From positions 88,867,720 to 88,931,719 of the forward strand of contig OX457027.1 of the NCBI GenBank assembly GCA_949752745.1: a stretch of DNA of 64,000 nucleotides. The letters run 5' to 3'. Under the pieces are notes generated by a model. That model made no database searches. It was not told the origin of the DNA and saw only the letters and a list, made by a program, of their open reading frames with translations. This document shows positions 55,356 to 64,000 of this stretch, piece by piece. The DNA comes from Protula sp. h YS-2021 (Eukaryota > Annelida > Polychaeta > Sabellida > Serpulidae). The position numbers and the translations under genes were made by a program. How positions within the stretch are numbered: the first letter of the stretch is position 1; every line of letters starts with the position of its first letter.

Positions 55356-58300
55356 CTATCTGGTTCTCCTTGGCCTTTCAATAGGGGTCGTTTCTTTTGG
55401 AATCCCCAAAGATTCCTGTACGTTTGGTGTACTTTCCTCCCTTCTTTTGGAGAATTTGGCTATACAATTGTCTAGCCAATGAGTATCTAAAGGCTCTCGC
55501 ACATAGCAAGGCTTTAGATGATTATGGTGTACCACCAAAGAGCTTGATTTAGCTTTTTGTTGAATACGATACACCACATCCGAAAGGATTTCTACTATAA
55601 AATATGGACCCTTCCAGAAACTCAAAAGCTTTGGACACTGTCCTCGCTTGATGACAGGTCGCCAATACCACACAGCATCCTTTAACTGATATCTGTGCGG
55701 TCGAAGCCTATTCAAGTAACTTCTTTCCTGGTACTCTACAGCTTTCTGTAGATGTTCCATAGCTACTCTATGTGACTTCTTTAACATTATCCGAATATGT
55801 TGAACATACTCGGGTATGTTAAATTCCTGTTTGTCAGGAGTATCCGGTGAGAAAGACTCCACCGGTAACGAAACTTCCCTTCCAAATATAAGGAAGTTTG
55901 ATGTAAACCCAGTTGAACTGTTTTTACAACTCCTAAACGCCATCGTGAGAAATGGAAGAAGTTCATCCCACTCCCACACATTCTCATCAATGGCTGTAGC
56001 CAGCATTTGCTGTAGAGTGTGATTAAAACGCTCTGTGACAGCATTTGCTTCAGGATGTCTGGCCACCGTGAATGATTTTTCAATACCAAGCAAATTGCAA
56101 AGCGATCGAAAAATCTTTGATTCAAATTGTGTCCCGCGATCAGAATGCAATTCCGAAGGACAACCGAATCTTGAGATCCACTCTTTCACCAAAACATTGG
56201 CTATTGTTTCTGTGGTTTGGTCAGGCATTGCATATGCCTCAACCCACCTAGAAAACATGTCAGAGACAACCAAAACATAAATGTTATGTCTGCTAGTTTC
56301 TAGCAAAGGTCCCATGACATCCAGTGAGACTCGCTCAAATGGTACTCCCATTACATACCTTTGCAACGGAGCGCAGTACGATTTGGGAGGACTTTTCTTC
56401 CTCTGACAGGAAACACAAGTTTTTACGTAAAGTTCAATTGCTTTACGCATTCCAGGCCAAAAATATTTAGCCTGAATCTTTGCATAAGTCTTGTGTATTC
56501 CAAGACGACCACCAGTTATAGAATCATGGTACTGGCGCAGTAGTTTTGACTGGTAAATTTCGGGAATAAGAATTTGGTAAAATTCTCCCTTCAAACGGTC
56601 AATATTTCTACGAAATAAAAGGCCATCTTTTACCATCAAACTATTCCAGGAAGCTACCAAAGATTTGACATCTTTTCCTAGATGGCAAATATTTTGCCAA
56701 GAAGGCTTTTTATCCTGATTTAGCCAGATCAGTACTTCAGAAAGCACTGGATCGGACCTTTGAGCCTTCTGCATGGAATCTTTTGTCCAGGGAAAGGGGA
56801 AATTTTCACTTTCTTGAACAGATTCCTCTGTATTGTCCTCTTCATCGGACTCACCTACGTCACAGGCATAGATAGCATTCGGAGACACATCATTACAAGA
56901 CATCTCCGAGCATTCCTCATCCCGAGCTATTCTCAAAGGACAAGGATTCTCCTGAAATTCTTCAAGAGTTGGATCTGAACAGGAATATCCACATAGACAG
57001 CGCTTGCCTCTACAAGGAATCCTGCTCAACGAATCGGCATTGCCGTTTTTCCTGCCAGGCCGGGCTTGGATGTCGAAATCATATTCTGACAAAGCATCAA
57101 GCCAACGAGCTAATTGTCCAGTAGGATCTTTAAACGACAACAAATACCGCAAGGATGCATGATCGGTCCTCACAGTGAAGTGTTGTCCCCAAAGATAGCA
57201 TCGCCAATGCAAAATGTGATAGACAATAGACAGTAACTCCTGTCTGCTAACACAGTAATTGCGTTCAGCTTTGCTCAACGCTTTTGAAGAGTATGCAATA
57301 ACAGCTAATTGCCCATCTTGCTTCTGCTGAAGTACTCCTCCGAGGCCTTCAGCACTGCTGTTAGTATCAAGAACATATTCACCTTCAGCTTTAGGCAAAG
57401 ACAAAATCGGAGCTGAAATCAACTTTGCCTTTAACAGTTCGAATGCTTTATCACACTCTACTGTCCAGTTGAAATCAGGTTTCTTTCCTTTCTTGTCTAA
57501 TTGCCTGTTCAAGGGAAAGGCAATTTTCGCGTAGTCCTTAATGAACTTGCGATAGTAATTGGTTAAGCTCAAAAACCTTCGGATGCCTTGTACATCATTT
57601 GGCTTAGGAAAATCCCTAACCGCTTGAATCTTAGTAGGATCCGTATGTACACCATTTTTACTAATGGTGTAGCCCAAATAAAGAATCTCTGTTTTAAACA
57701 GATGACACTTCTTAGGCTTGAGTTTAAGTCCCGCAGCTCTCAGCCGTATAAAAACTAACTCCAGTCTATTTAAGACTTCTTGTACGGCAGAACCATAGAT
57801 AAGGATATCGTCAAGATATACCATGCAAATCTGCCAGTGTAAACCATGCAGAATTTTCTCCATCATCCTCTGAAATGTAGCTGGAGCGTTGGTTAACCCA
57901 AAACTCATCACATTCCAGTGATAGAGACCACTACGGGTGCAAAACGCCGTCTTTAACTTGGATTCGTTTTCCATAGGAACTTGGAAATACCCCGAAACCA
58001 AGTCAAGAGAACAAAAATATTTTGCTCCCGAAAGTGCGTCGATTGACTGATCAATCGGCGGAATAGGATGTGCATCCTTGACTGTAATATCGTTCAACTT
58101 ACGATAATCACAACACATCCTTAGACTTCCGTCTTTCTTTCGAACACACACTATGGGACTAGACCAAGCGCTGTCCGAAATTGAAATCATTCCTGAATTC
58201 AAGAGAAGCTGAATTTGCCTCTCAACCTCTTCAGTTTGCTTAGGTGGAAGAGGTCTGGGACGCTGTTTGATAGGCACCTCTGTTTTAGTAACAATTTTGT

Positions 58301-59579
58301 GCTCTACCACATTTGTGCGACCCATGTCATCTTCTCCTTTAGAGAAAATATCCTGATATTTTATCAGAATTTCTTTCACCTTCCGTTTTTCTTCAGATGA
58401 AAGATTTTCACAAGAACTTTGAAAAAGTTCTTGTAAATGAAAAGGTAGTGTACCCGTATAATTGTTACCTAAATCTATTCCAACTTGTGCTACCAAGTCA
58501 ACACGGGTAAATACTTCATTTTCTACTGTGGTTGGTGTTAAATAACCACAGCGGATTCCTTCAGATCCCGATTTAATTGTGATCGCTTCATCTGTAGGAT
58601 TAAAAACGCGAATGGGAACTATTCGCTTATGATTCATGGTTGATGCACATGCTATTAAACCATGATCCCTTAAGAAGGAAGGTTTGGGTTCAAACAACAT
58701 TGGAATCGTTGTATTAGAACCCAATTCTTCACTCTTAAATTTTGTCTTTCCTGGAAGAATCATTTCTCTCCCAGGTGGAACAATATATTCTCCTGTTAAG
58801 TAGACTCTTCTAGGAGATGGCTTTCCATCCAGGATAATGCATGGAATTGACTGATTAGAAACAGTCACTTTGCCATTCTTAGTATCCATTGTTGCTCCGT
58901 TTTCCGATAAGAACGACATTCCAAGAATGACTTTATCATCAATATCGGCGACATGAAATTCGACAGATAATAATATCTCGTCAAATTTCACCTGGTGTTT
59001 TATTACACCATCGCAGTGCACAAGATCACCAGATACTGATCTTATTCCACAGTTACGATTTTCTAGAAGCGGTCTGTGTGCTTCTGGAATGGTGTTGAAG
59101 ATACTCCTTGCCATAACACAACAGCTTGCACCAGTATCTATCAACATAGGAACCACAGAATTTCCTATACTACCGACAAGAAAAATTCCTCTATCGGTCT
59201 TGCTCAAAACCGTATGATCAATTTTGCAATACTGCAGGATTGAATCATCTTTGCTAATGCAAAAACTATCAAAATTCTCCTGTTTAAAATCAATCAAATG
59301 TAGAACACTGTCGGTAAAAACAATATCAGCGTTCTGACTCAATGAAAATACAGAAGAATACAATGGATTTTCAATTTTAAAAACTTGACATGATCCATCA
59401 TTTTCTAAATTCAAAGCTGTTACTGCTTTAAACTCAGACTGTGGTTCTTTACTATCAAGAACCATTTCAGGCTTCACTGGAGGAGCTATGTCTTTATTTC
59501 CCCTCTCTCTTCCTTCGTCTCCTTCGTGCCTGTCGAAGAAGACTTGTTCGAGTTTAAAGGAGGACTCGGACATTTGCTC
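55356..59579 (-). CDS. element B Pol polyprotein (protease, RT, RNase H, integrase), intact
   Basis: About 1405 residues, uninterrupted. Protease LIDTGASCCVM (about 145-153); RT with CCDYRKLND (about 488-496) and YLDD at 586-589; RNase H with EYVLDTNSSAEGLG (about 732-745), CVSRQELLS and TVRTDHASL, ending NADSLSR; integrase HHCC zinc domain (QYHDSITGGRLGIHKTY, CVSCQRKK) and D-D-E core (SLDVMGPL about 1085, LHSDRGTQF about 1145, VTERFNH about 1181). The C-terminus has a GPYFIVEIL-type GPY/F module; no chromodomain. It is read by -1 frameshifting from gag; the frame opens at 59579, 93 bases inside gag. RNase H has Asn where the first catalytic Asp (TDAS) is normal. Confidence 0.95.
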   Translation of the reverse strand, partial: EQMSESSFKLEQVFFDRHEGDEGRERGNKDIAPPVKPEMVLDSKEPQSEFKAVTALNLENDGSCQVFKIENPLYSSVFSLSQNADIVFTDSVLHLIDFKQENFDSFCISKDDSILQYCKIDHTVLSKTDRGIFLVGSIGNSVVPMLIDTGASCCVMARSIFNTIPEAHRPLLENRNCGIRSVSGDLVHCDGVIKHQVKFDEILLSVEFHVADIDDKVILGMSFLSENGATMDTKNGKVTVSNQSIPCIILDGKPSPRRVYLTGEYIVPPGREMILPGKTKFKSEELGSNTTIPMLFEPKPSFLRDHGLIACASTMNHKRIVPIRVFNPTDEAITIKSGSEGIRCGYLTPTTVENEVFTRVDLVAQVGIDLGNNYTGTLPFHLQELFQSSCENLSSEEKRKVKEILIKYQDIFSKGEDDMGRTNVVEHKIVTKTEVPIKQRPRPLPPKQTEEVERQIQLLLNSGMISISDSAWSSPIVCVRKKDGSLRMCCDYRKLNDITVKDAHPIPPIDQSIDALSGAKYFCSLDLVSGYFQVPMENESKLKTAFCTRSGLYHWNVMSFGLTNAPATFQRMMEKILHGLHWQICMVYLDDILIYGSAVQEVLNRLELVFIRLRAAGLKLKPKKCHLFKTEILYLGYTISKNGVHTDPTKIQAVRDFPKPNDVQGIRRFLSLTNYYRKFIKDYAKIAFPLNRQLDKKGKKPDFNWTVECDKAFELLKAKLISAPILSLPKAEGEYVLDTNSSAEGLGGVLQQKQDGQLAVIAYSSKALSKAERNYCVSRQELLSIVYHILHWRCYLWGQHFTVRTDHASLRYLLSFKDPTGQLARWLDALSEYDFDIQARPGRKNGNADSLSRIPCRGKRCLCGYSCSDPTLEEFQENPCPLRIARDEECSEMSCNDVSPNAIYACDVGESDEEDNTEESVQESENFPFPWTKDSMQKAQRSDPVLSEVLIWLNQDKKPSWQNICHLGKDVKSLVASWNSLMVKDGLLFRRNIDRLKGEFYQILIPEIYQSKLLRQYHDSITGGRLGIHKTYAKIQAKYFWPGMRKAIELYVKTCVSCQRKKSPPKSYCAPLQRYVMGVPFERVSLDVMGPLLETSRHNIYVLVVSDMFSRWVEAYAMPDQTTETIANVLVKEWISRFGCPSELHSDRGTQFESKIFRSLCNLLGIEKSFTVARHPEANAVTERFNHTLQQMLATAIDENVWEWDELLPFLTMAFRSCKNSSTGFTSNFLIFGREVSLPVESFSPDTPDKQEFNIPEYVQHIRIMLKKSHRVAMEHLQKAVEYQERSYLNRLRPHRYQLKDAVWYWRPVIKRGQCPKLLSFWKGPYFIVEILSDVVYRIQQKAKSSSLVVHHNHLKPCYVREPLDTHWLDNCIAKFSKRREESTPNVQESLGIPKETTPIERPRRTR

Positions 59580-61657
59580 CTAAAATGACCAATCCCTCCA
59601 CAGTTAAAACATTTAACTGTTCCAGGATCTAACTTTTTAAAGTTAGATTTATCTTTGGATTTGGGAACATACTTTCCCTTGACGAAATTAATTTCGTCTT
59701 CGTCGAAGAAGTACTCTTCATCTTCCTCGTCGTCAGAATTAACCTCAGCTGGGCGGACCATTCTAACTTTGTCTTTCGAATAGAATGGTCTATTCTTAGA
59801 CAATGCTGTCTTTGCAGCCACATATCGCTCTGCGTATTGCATAGCGTTTTCCACAGTTACAGGTGGATTGACCATCAGATATTGTTTTAACTGATAGTCT
59901 TGGAGACCATTTATGAAATGTCTCCTAACCAACGTTTGTTGTTGGTCCTGGTTGGGCACCTCTGGGTAGGCCAGAGAGACCAATCTGCGCACCTCATCCA
60001 GATAAGTACGCAAATTGTCACCGAATTTCCATGTTTTTCCTTCTAACAAAGACGGAAAATGGTGACTGTTATCAGCTGTGCTGAACCTTTGTTCCATACT
60101 ATTGAACAATTGACCAAAAGTCATAATATTGAGCTGACGCTCTAAAGATATGATGAAGGTTTTAGCCTCATCATGCAAATTTGAAAGCAAGTGGTACTTT
60201 CTTTCTTGCTCGTTCCAATTGTTTAGAAGAGCGGCTTCTTCGAAAAGACGCTTAAAATAAGGCCATTCACTATATTGGCCATTGAATGAAGGAGCTTTAA
60301 TCCTCATTCTATGATCGTTGTTACGAACATATTGTGGAGCTCGCGGGGTATGAGCTCTACCCGTAGTCAAGTCAATCGGCTGAGGTTCGTAGAGAACATT
60401 TCTAGGGTTATTCCCAGAATTTTGACTGTTTAGGTTAACAGGCAAATCATGAAAATCGGATCTAGTCTGATTTTCATATCCCTGATAGTTCAGATTTTTA
60501 GCAAAGCTTGGAGTTTCGCTTTGCCAAATCGATGGATTTACCCTAATACTAGGATTAAAACCCATCGATTGATTGTCAGAATGACAAATATTCTGATCAC
60601 CGTAAATTGGTGGTACGACTGATGTCATCGGTACACCTCTTGGTGGAGGGATGTTACCGAAAACATTATGATTGTAATTATTGCAATCATATCTAGATTG
60701 TTCAGAAACAGAACATATCCTAGGGGTATTATAACACTGAAAGGTGTCATGATTTTCAACAGTTTTGGACTGTTGAGGATACATATGATAAGTTCTGTTG
60801 AACCCACCAGGTTGAGGAAAACGATTTCCAGATATAACTGGGATGCTGTTTGTGTTCCCAACATTATGTAATTCAGATGAATTACGGGTATTCTGGGCGA
60901 TTCCAGTGCTGTGCCACGGTTTTGACAACTTAGCTTGTACACCTGAGATCATCGGCGTACCAGTCCCCATAGTATTTCTATAGGGGTTATCAACCCTGTT
61001 GACAACTCTAGAAAACTCCTTTCTAGATTTGGAAAGATCATACATACTTTCTTCCCTATTGTCTACGAAATTATCATCTGGAAAATGAGAATTTGCGTAA
61101 CTTTCTGTATTAGAAAATAATGCATACCGCGGTGGTGCCGCTAGTTGTCTAAGGTCATGACCTGAGTCATGTGACCAGAAAGAACGATTGTCAACATTCG
61201 AATTGACAACTTGATTTTGATCAGAAAGATCTGTGACAAAATCGTTAGCAGCAGTAAAAACAACAACATTATCGGAGATATTATTACCCCGATTATGGTT
61301 AGGCTGACGCCTGTCCAAATTCGGAGGGTAAGGCAGCCGCTCCGCAAGAGGATTTCGCCTTGTATTCTCTAAACGAGAATACATGAAAGATTGAGGTAAA
61401 TCAAAAGTTTTATTTTGATTTAAATCTTCCGTATTAGAAGGTAAGGATATACCCCCAACTGCCCCTAAGAGTCTTGTTGGATCCTTAGGACGTATATCTT
61501 GGTGACCGTTCACCAAGGGTGTACCAAAATCAGGTAATTTGGGTGAAAAATCACCGGCATTATTCGTATTGTTTTGACATCTGCCAAAACATTGTAAATT
61601 ATCTAGAGAGCGAGCTCTAGATCGAGGCGGAAGCTTCGTACCACTACGGAGCTCCAT
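59486..61657 (-). CDS. element B Gag, intact
   Basis: 723 residues from ATG 61657 to a stop at 59486. The first 450 residues are Asn-rich and disordered. Capsid-like region: APSFNGQYSEWPYFKRLFEE, then YHLLSNLHDEAKTFI and LRTYLDEVRRLVSLAY (helical gag family of BEL/gypsy type). An acidic run with DDEEDEEYFFDEDE is followed by a basic segment and one CCHC knuckle CFNCGGIGHFRSKC at 683-696. It overlaps pol by 93 bases in the 0/-1 arrangement. Confidence 0.92.
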   Translation of the reverse strand: MELRSGTKLPPRSRARSLDNLQCFGRCQNNTNNAGDFSPKLPDFGTPLVNGHQDIRPKDPTRLLGAVGGISLPSNTEDLNQNKTFDLPQSFMYSRLENTRRNPLAERLPYPPNLDRRQPNHNRGNNISDNVVVFTAANDFVTDLSDQNQVVNSNVDNRSFWSHDSGHDLRQLAAPPRYALFSNTESYANSHFPDDNFVDNREESMYDLSKSRKEFSRVVNRVDNPYRNTMGTGTPMISGVQAKLSKPWHSTGIAQNTRNSSELHNVGNTNSIPVISGNRFPQPGGFNRTYHMYPQQSKTVENHDTFQCYNTPRICSVSEQSRYDCNNYNHNVFGNIPPPRGVPMTSVVPPIYGDQNICHSDNQSMGFNPSIRVNPSIWQSETPSFAKNLNYQGYENQTRSDFHDLPVNLNSQNSGNNPRNVLYEPQPIDLTTGRAHTPRAPQYVRNNDHRMRIKAPSFNGQYSEWPYFKRLFEEAALLNNWNEQERKYHLLSNLHDEAKTFIISLERQLNIMTFGQLFNSMEQRFSTADNSHHFPSLLEGKTWKFGDNLRTYLDEVRRLVSLAYPEVPNQDQQQTLVRRHFINGLQDYQLKQYLMVNPPVTVENAMQYAERYVAAKTALSKNRPFYSKDKVRMVRPAEVNSDDEEDEEYFFDEDEINFVKGKYVPKSKDKSNFKKLDPGTVKCFNCGGIGHFRSKCPSPPLNSNKSSSTGTKETKEERGEIKT
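59517..59558 (-). promoter_or_regulatory. programmed -1 frameshift signal U UUA AAC with hairpin, gag-pol junction of element B
   Basis: In the gag frame the minus strand reads CCT TTA AAC, giving the heptamer T_TTA_AAC at 59558-59552, a standard slippery site; slipping -1 enters the pol frame exactly. After an 8-base spacer comes a 10-bp stem GTCTTCTTCG / CGAAGGAGAC (59543-59534 with 59526-59517, one G-U pair) with a 7-base loop. Heptamer, spacing and stem all match known -1 frameshift signals. Confidence 0.88.
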
Positions 61658-61733
61658 GAATTATTTCTCACTTTTTTTTTTTTTAAAGACTTAAAATCAG
61701 CTAAAATGCACAAATATTTGCTCAGAAAGCAAA

Positions 61734-61752
61734 TAGTAGCCGCTGCCACCAA
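61734..61752 (-). promoter_or_regulatory. primer-binding site region of element B
   Basis: Directly after the 5' LTR the minus strand reads TTGGTGGCAGCGGCTACT. The TGG start fits pairing with a tRNA 3' CCA end. I do not assign the tRNA. Confidence 0.55.
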
Positions 61753-62076
61753 TGTGAAATATTGGTGTAAGGGCTGAGTTTAGCGGGACCCCCGGCTCAG
61801 ACGGACAAACCTAAGTTATAAACTTAAGTTCAAAAACACGTCTAAACACTTCAGGATCCAAGGCCAAACTATCTTTCTTTTATTTTCGAATCTCGATCGT
61901 AACGACGATCGTAACGCACACACGTACGTAACGAAACAACGTACGTACGTGACGATCGCCGCAGCTTACCCAGCAAACGGCCGCGCCGGGGCGCTGCTGT
62001 ACGTAAACAACAACATCCGGCGCAACACCAACACAGCAGCAGGTTAGAGTTTAACGATAAATGCTGATCCTTCACA
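61753..62076 (-). repeat. 5' LTR of element B
   Basis: Partner of 48128-48453. Carries the element promoter; the long palindromic ACGATCG/ACGTACGT stretches are inside it. Confidence 0.92.
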
Positions 62077-62084
62077 TTAGCAAT

Positions 62085-62390
62085 ATTAACATAACTTAAT
62101 ATAACGTAACATAAATGCATCATTTTAACATAACTGCATCATGGTAATATAACTGCATTATAGTAACATAAGTGCCTTATGGTGACATAACTGTATCATG
62201 GTATCATCACTGCAGCACGGTACGTAACTGTCTCATGGCAGCATAACTTCATCATGGTAACATACTTTCATCATGGTGACATAACTACGTCATGGTAACA
62301 TAGCTACATCATGTTGTTACATCATGGCAACATAGCTGCATCATGGTACCATAACTACATCATGATAACATAGCCTCTTGATTTTTGCAT
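62085..62390. repeat. minisatellite, unit about 20 bp
   Basis: Around fifteen degenerate copies of CATCATGGTAACATAACTG directly beside the 5' LTR of element B. Confidence 0.8.
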
Positions 62391-62399
62391 CATAGTTCT

Positions 62400-63610
62400 T
62401 ATGAGATTAGTGAGATCGATTTCATTAAATGGTTTTAAAATTCAAAGTTTCAATTCCAATATCAAAACTAAATAAGGCCTTTCTAAACATAAAATATCAT
62501 AAACTTTAAAAAACAGGGTGTTCACAAGAAGTGTATGCTGGGTAAATGAAGGCATTTCGGTATAAAACGTACGATAAACGCACCTTAAAATTAATTTATA
62601 GTTATGTTATGCGAGTGAGTAAAACGCTGTACTCTATTTAATGTCATATTTTTCTGACACATAGGCATCAGCATCTGTGGTGTGAATCGTCAGTTCTTAA
62701 GTTGCGTCAATTATAGTTGGCACGTCACGTTATAAAATCCGTTGTATCAATGTACATTGTCGATAACGTAGTTAAAATCATGGCAAGAAAAGTAGAGGAA
62801 TCATTGGGAGCAATACCCACACCGAGATTACTGTGCCATGTACAAAGGTAATAAATCTCTGACTTTAACTGAGGATTGATTTAAAGTATCTGGAAAATCA
62901 TGGTTGTATATAACTTTTTAAAACCGCTCCTAAGGCAGAGTGTCAATATTTTAACCAAACGCAGAGTAAAATCCCGAAATAACCCCCACCCCCATTGTTG
63001 AAAACGCGGAGGACTGAATGAAAATTACAAGCTACACCCCTAAGAAAATTGGTCCTCCCCGTTGACCTGACCGCGCCTGATCCCGAAATTATTGGCTTTG
63101 TCCGCGCTTTTTGGACATGCATCGCAATACATTTCATAACAGAGTGCCCTCTCCGGTTGTAAATATGCGAACCAAGCAAATGCTTACATTTGTTGTAAAC
63201 CAGTCTAAGCTGTTCACTATACGCTCTGCTGCATGCACATAATAGGTTGCTGATTGCTGCTGCAGGAGACTCGCTTTCAGAGAGTTTCTGTGCTTAGAAC
63301 GTTGTAATTCTGATCGAAATTCTCAATCCAAAAATAAATGCTAATATTTCAACGTAAAATGCAATTCTATTCATATTGATTTCCCAGTCGAATCAAATCA
63401 TATTTCAGTTTATTTGTGTATTTATTTGTTTGTCTGGCGTCTTGTTCATGTATAATGATTTCGAAAGTTTTTAAAACTTACTGGGCTGGCTTTCGTGTTA
63501 TCATGATTTTTATCTCTGTACTTCTTTATAAACATACAGTACAGAGCATGTGCAGAAAAGCGTGTAGTGAATTTCCGTCTGTTACATGTGAGCAGTCTCG
63601 CAACTGTCGT
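62400..63610. other. no gene recognised
   Basis: AT-rich with short open frames only. One exon-like segment (62780-62847) is discussed among the rejected items. Exon 1 of NRF-6-like copy 2 was not found here, so it lies beyond the right edge or has been lost. Confidence 0.35.
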
Positions 63611-63617
63611 CTATGAT

Positions 63618-64000
63618 TGCATCACTGTATGACATGTCATAGCAGTTACGATATCATAATTCTATGGCCTGTCATAGCAGTTGTGATGTCACAACTGTAT
63701 AATATGTCGTAGAGGTTGTGACATAACTGTACGACATTTCATTGCCCTAGTATATCATAAATGGATCGCATGTCACAGCAGGGGTGACAGCATAAGTGTG
63801 TGACATTTCACAACAGTTATGATATGATAACTGCTTGCCATGACATAGCGGTTGTGATATCTGAGTTGTATGACATTTCATAGCAGTTGTCATATCATGA
63901 ATGTATGACATGTTATAGCCGCTGTGATATCATAAATGTATGCCATGCAAAGCCGTTGCAATATCGTGACTCCATGTTATACCATACAGTTGTTATATCA
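63618..64000. repeat. minisatellite, unit about 36-38 bp
   Basis: About ten degenerate copies of a unit TGACATGTCATAGCAGTT, GTGATATCATAACTGTA. It probably continues past the window end. Confidence 0.8.

Larger units (their letters stand above)
48128..62076 (-). mobile_element. Ty3/gypsy LTR retrotransposon B, 13.9 kb, intact gag-pol plus extra zinc-finger ORF
   Basis: LTRs 61753-62076 (5') and 48128-48453 (3'), with TG...CA ends and an imperfect inverted repeat TGTGAA/TTCACA. By eye they differ only by two substitutions and one 2-bp indel, so insertion is recent. In element order: primer site, gag (61657-59486), pol (59573-55356, -1 frame), 2.1 kb spacer, zinc-finger ORF (53143-51277), 2.8 kb spacer, polypurine tract, 3' LTR. 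At 13.9 kb it is much larger than a typical 5-7 kb gypsy element. No perfect target duplication is seen (AATAG left, TTAGC right). It lies in intron 1 of NRF-6-like copy 2, 30 bases upstream of exon 2. Confidence 0.92.

Noticed and set aside
62780..62847. First exon of a plus-strand gene (MARKVEESLGAIPTPRLL, donor GTAATA)
   Set aside because: Open with a plausible donor but too short, no recognised family and no following exon.
63618..64000. CRISPR-like array
   Set aside because: Units are imperfect head-to-tail minisatellite copies without unique spacers, in an animal genome.

Overview
This is an AT-rich animal genomic window with no prokaryotic or operon-like organisation. Split exons with GT/AG borders, an NRF-6-type acyltransferase family, a nucleoporin SEH1 exon and a dense mix of Ty3/gypsy, DIRS-like, Mutator-like, Tc1-like and LINE remains suggest a mollusc or other lophotrochozoan. 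That assignment is inference. Most of the window is intronic or intergenic DNA filled with mobile elements.

Layout. 0.7-3.5 kb, minus strand: the first five coding exons of an NRF-6-like (nose resistant to fluoxetine) membrane acyltransferase, starting with a signal peptide and running off the left edge. 6.2-11.7 kb: two decayed DIRS-like reverse transcriptase/RNase H copies facing away from each other around a 2 kb degenerate tandem repeat that holds a tRNA-like SINE head. 13.4-14.1 kb: a LINE RT relic. 15.24 kb, plus strand: first coding exon of SEH1. 15.93-24.71 kb, minus strand: Ty3/gypsy element A, 8.8 kb, 4-bp target duplication, chromodomain on its integrase, broken in three places. 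25.2-26.9 kb: 583-bp tandem repeat. 27.0-30.2 kb, plus strand: an unusual set of ORFs with SGNH-hydrolase, USP-like and Ulp1-like features. 31.1 kb: Tc1 fragment.

32.6-48.1 kb, minus strand: a second NRF-6-like gene with at least 14 recognisable exons, carrying two in-frame stops and one frameshift (probable pseudogene). Its 6.5 kb intron holds a 4.2 kb Mutator-like unit (34.98-39.17 kb) flanked by a perfect 9-bp duplication and containing both MULE and DIRS-like tyrosine-recombinase retroelement remains. 48.13-62.08 kb, minus strand: Ty3/gypsy element B, 13.9 kb, nearly identical LTRs, intact gag and pol joined by a textbook -1 frameshift signal, plus an extra zinc-finger ORF between pol and the 3' LTR with its own TATA-type promoter. 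62.1-64 kb: short-period minisatellites.

The strongest candidates for something undescribed are the extra zinc-finger gene of element B, the SGNH/USP/Ulp1 locus behind the 583-bp repeats, and the MULE-bounded composite. All calls come from reading the sequence by eye; no database search was possible.
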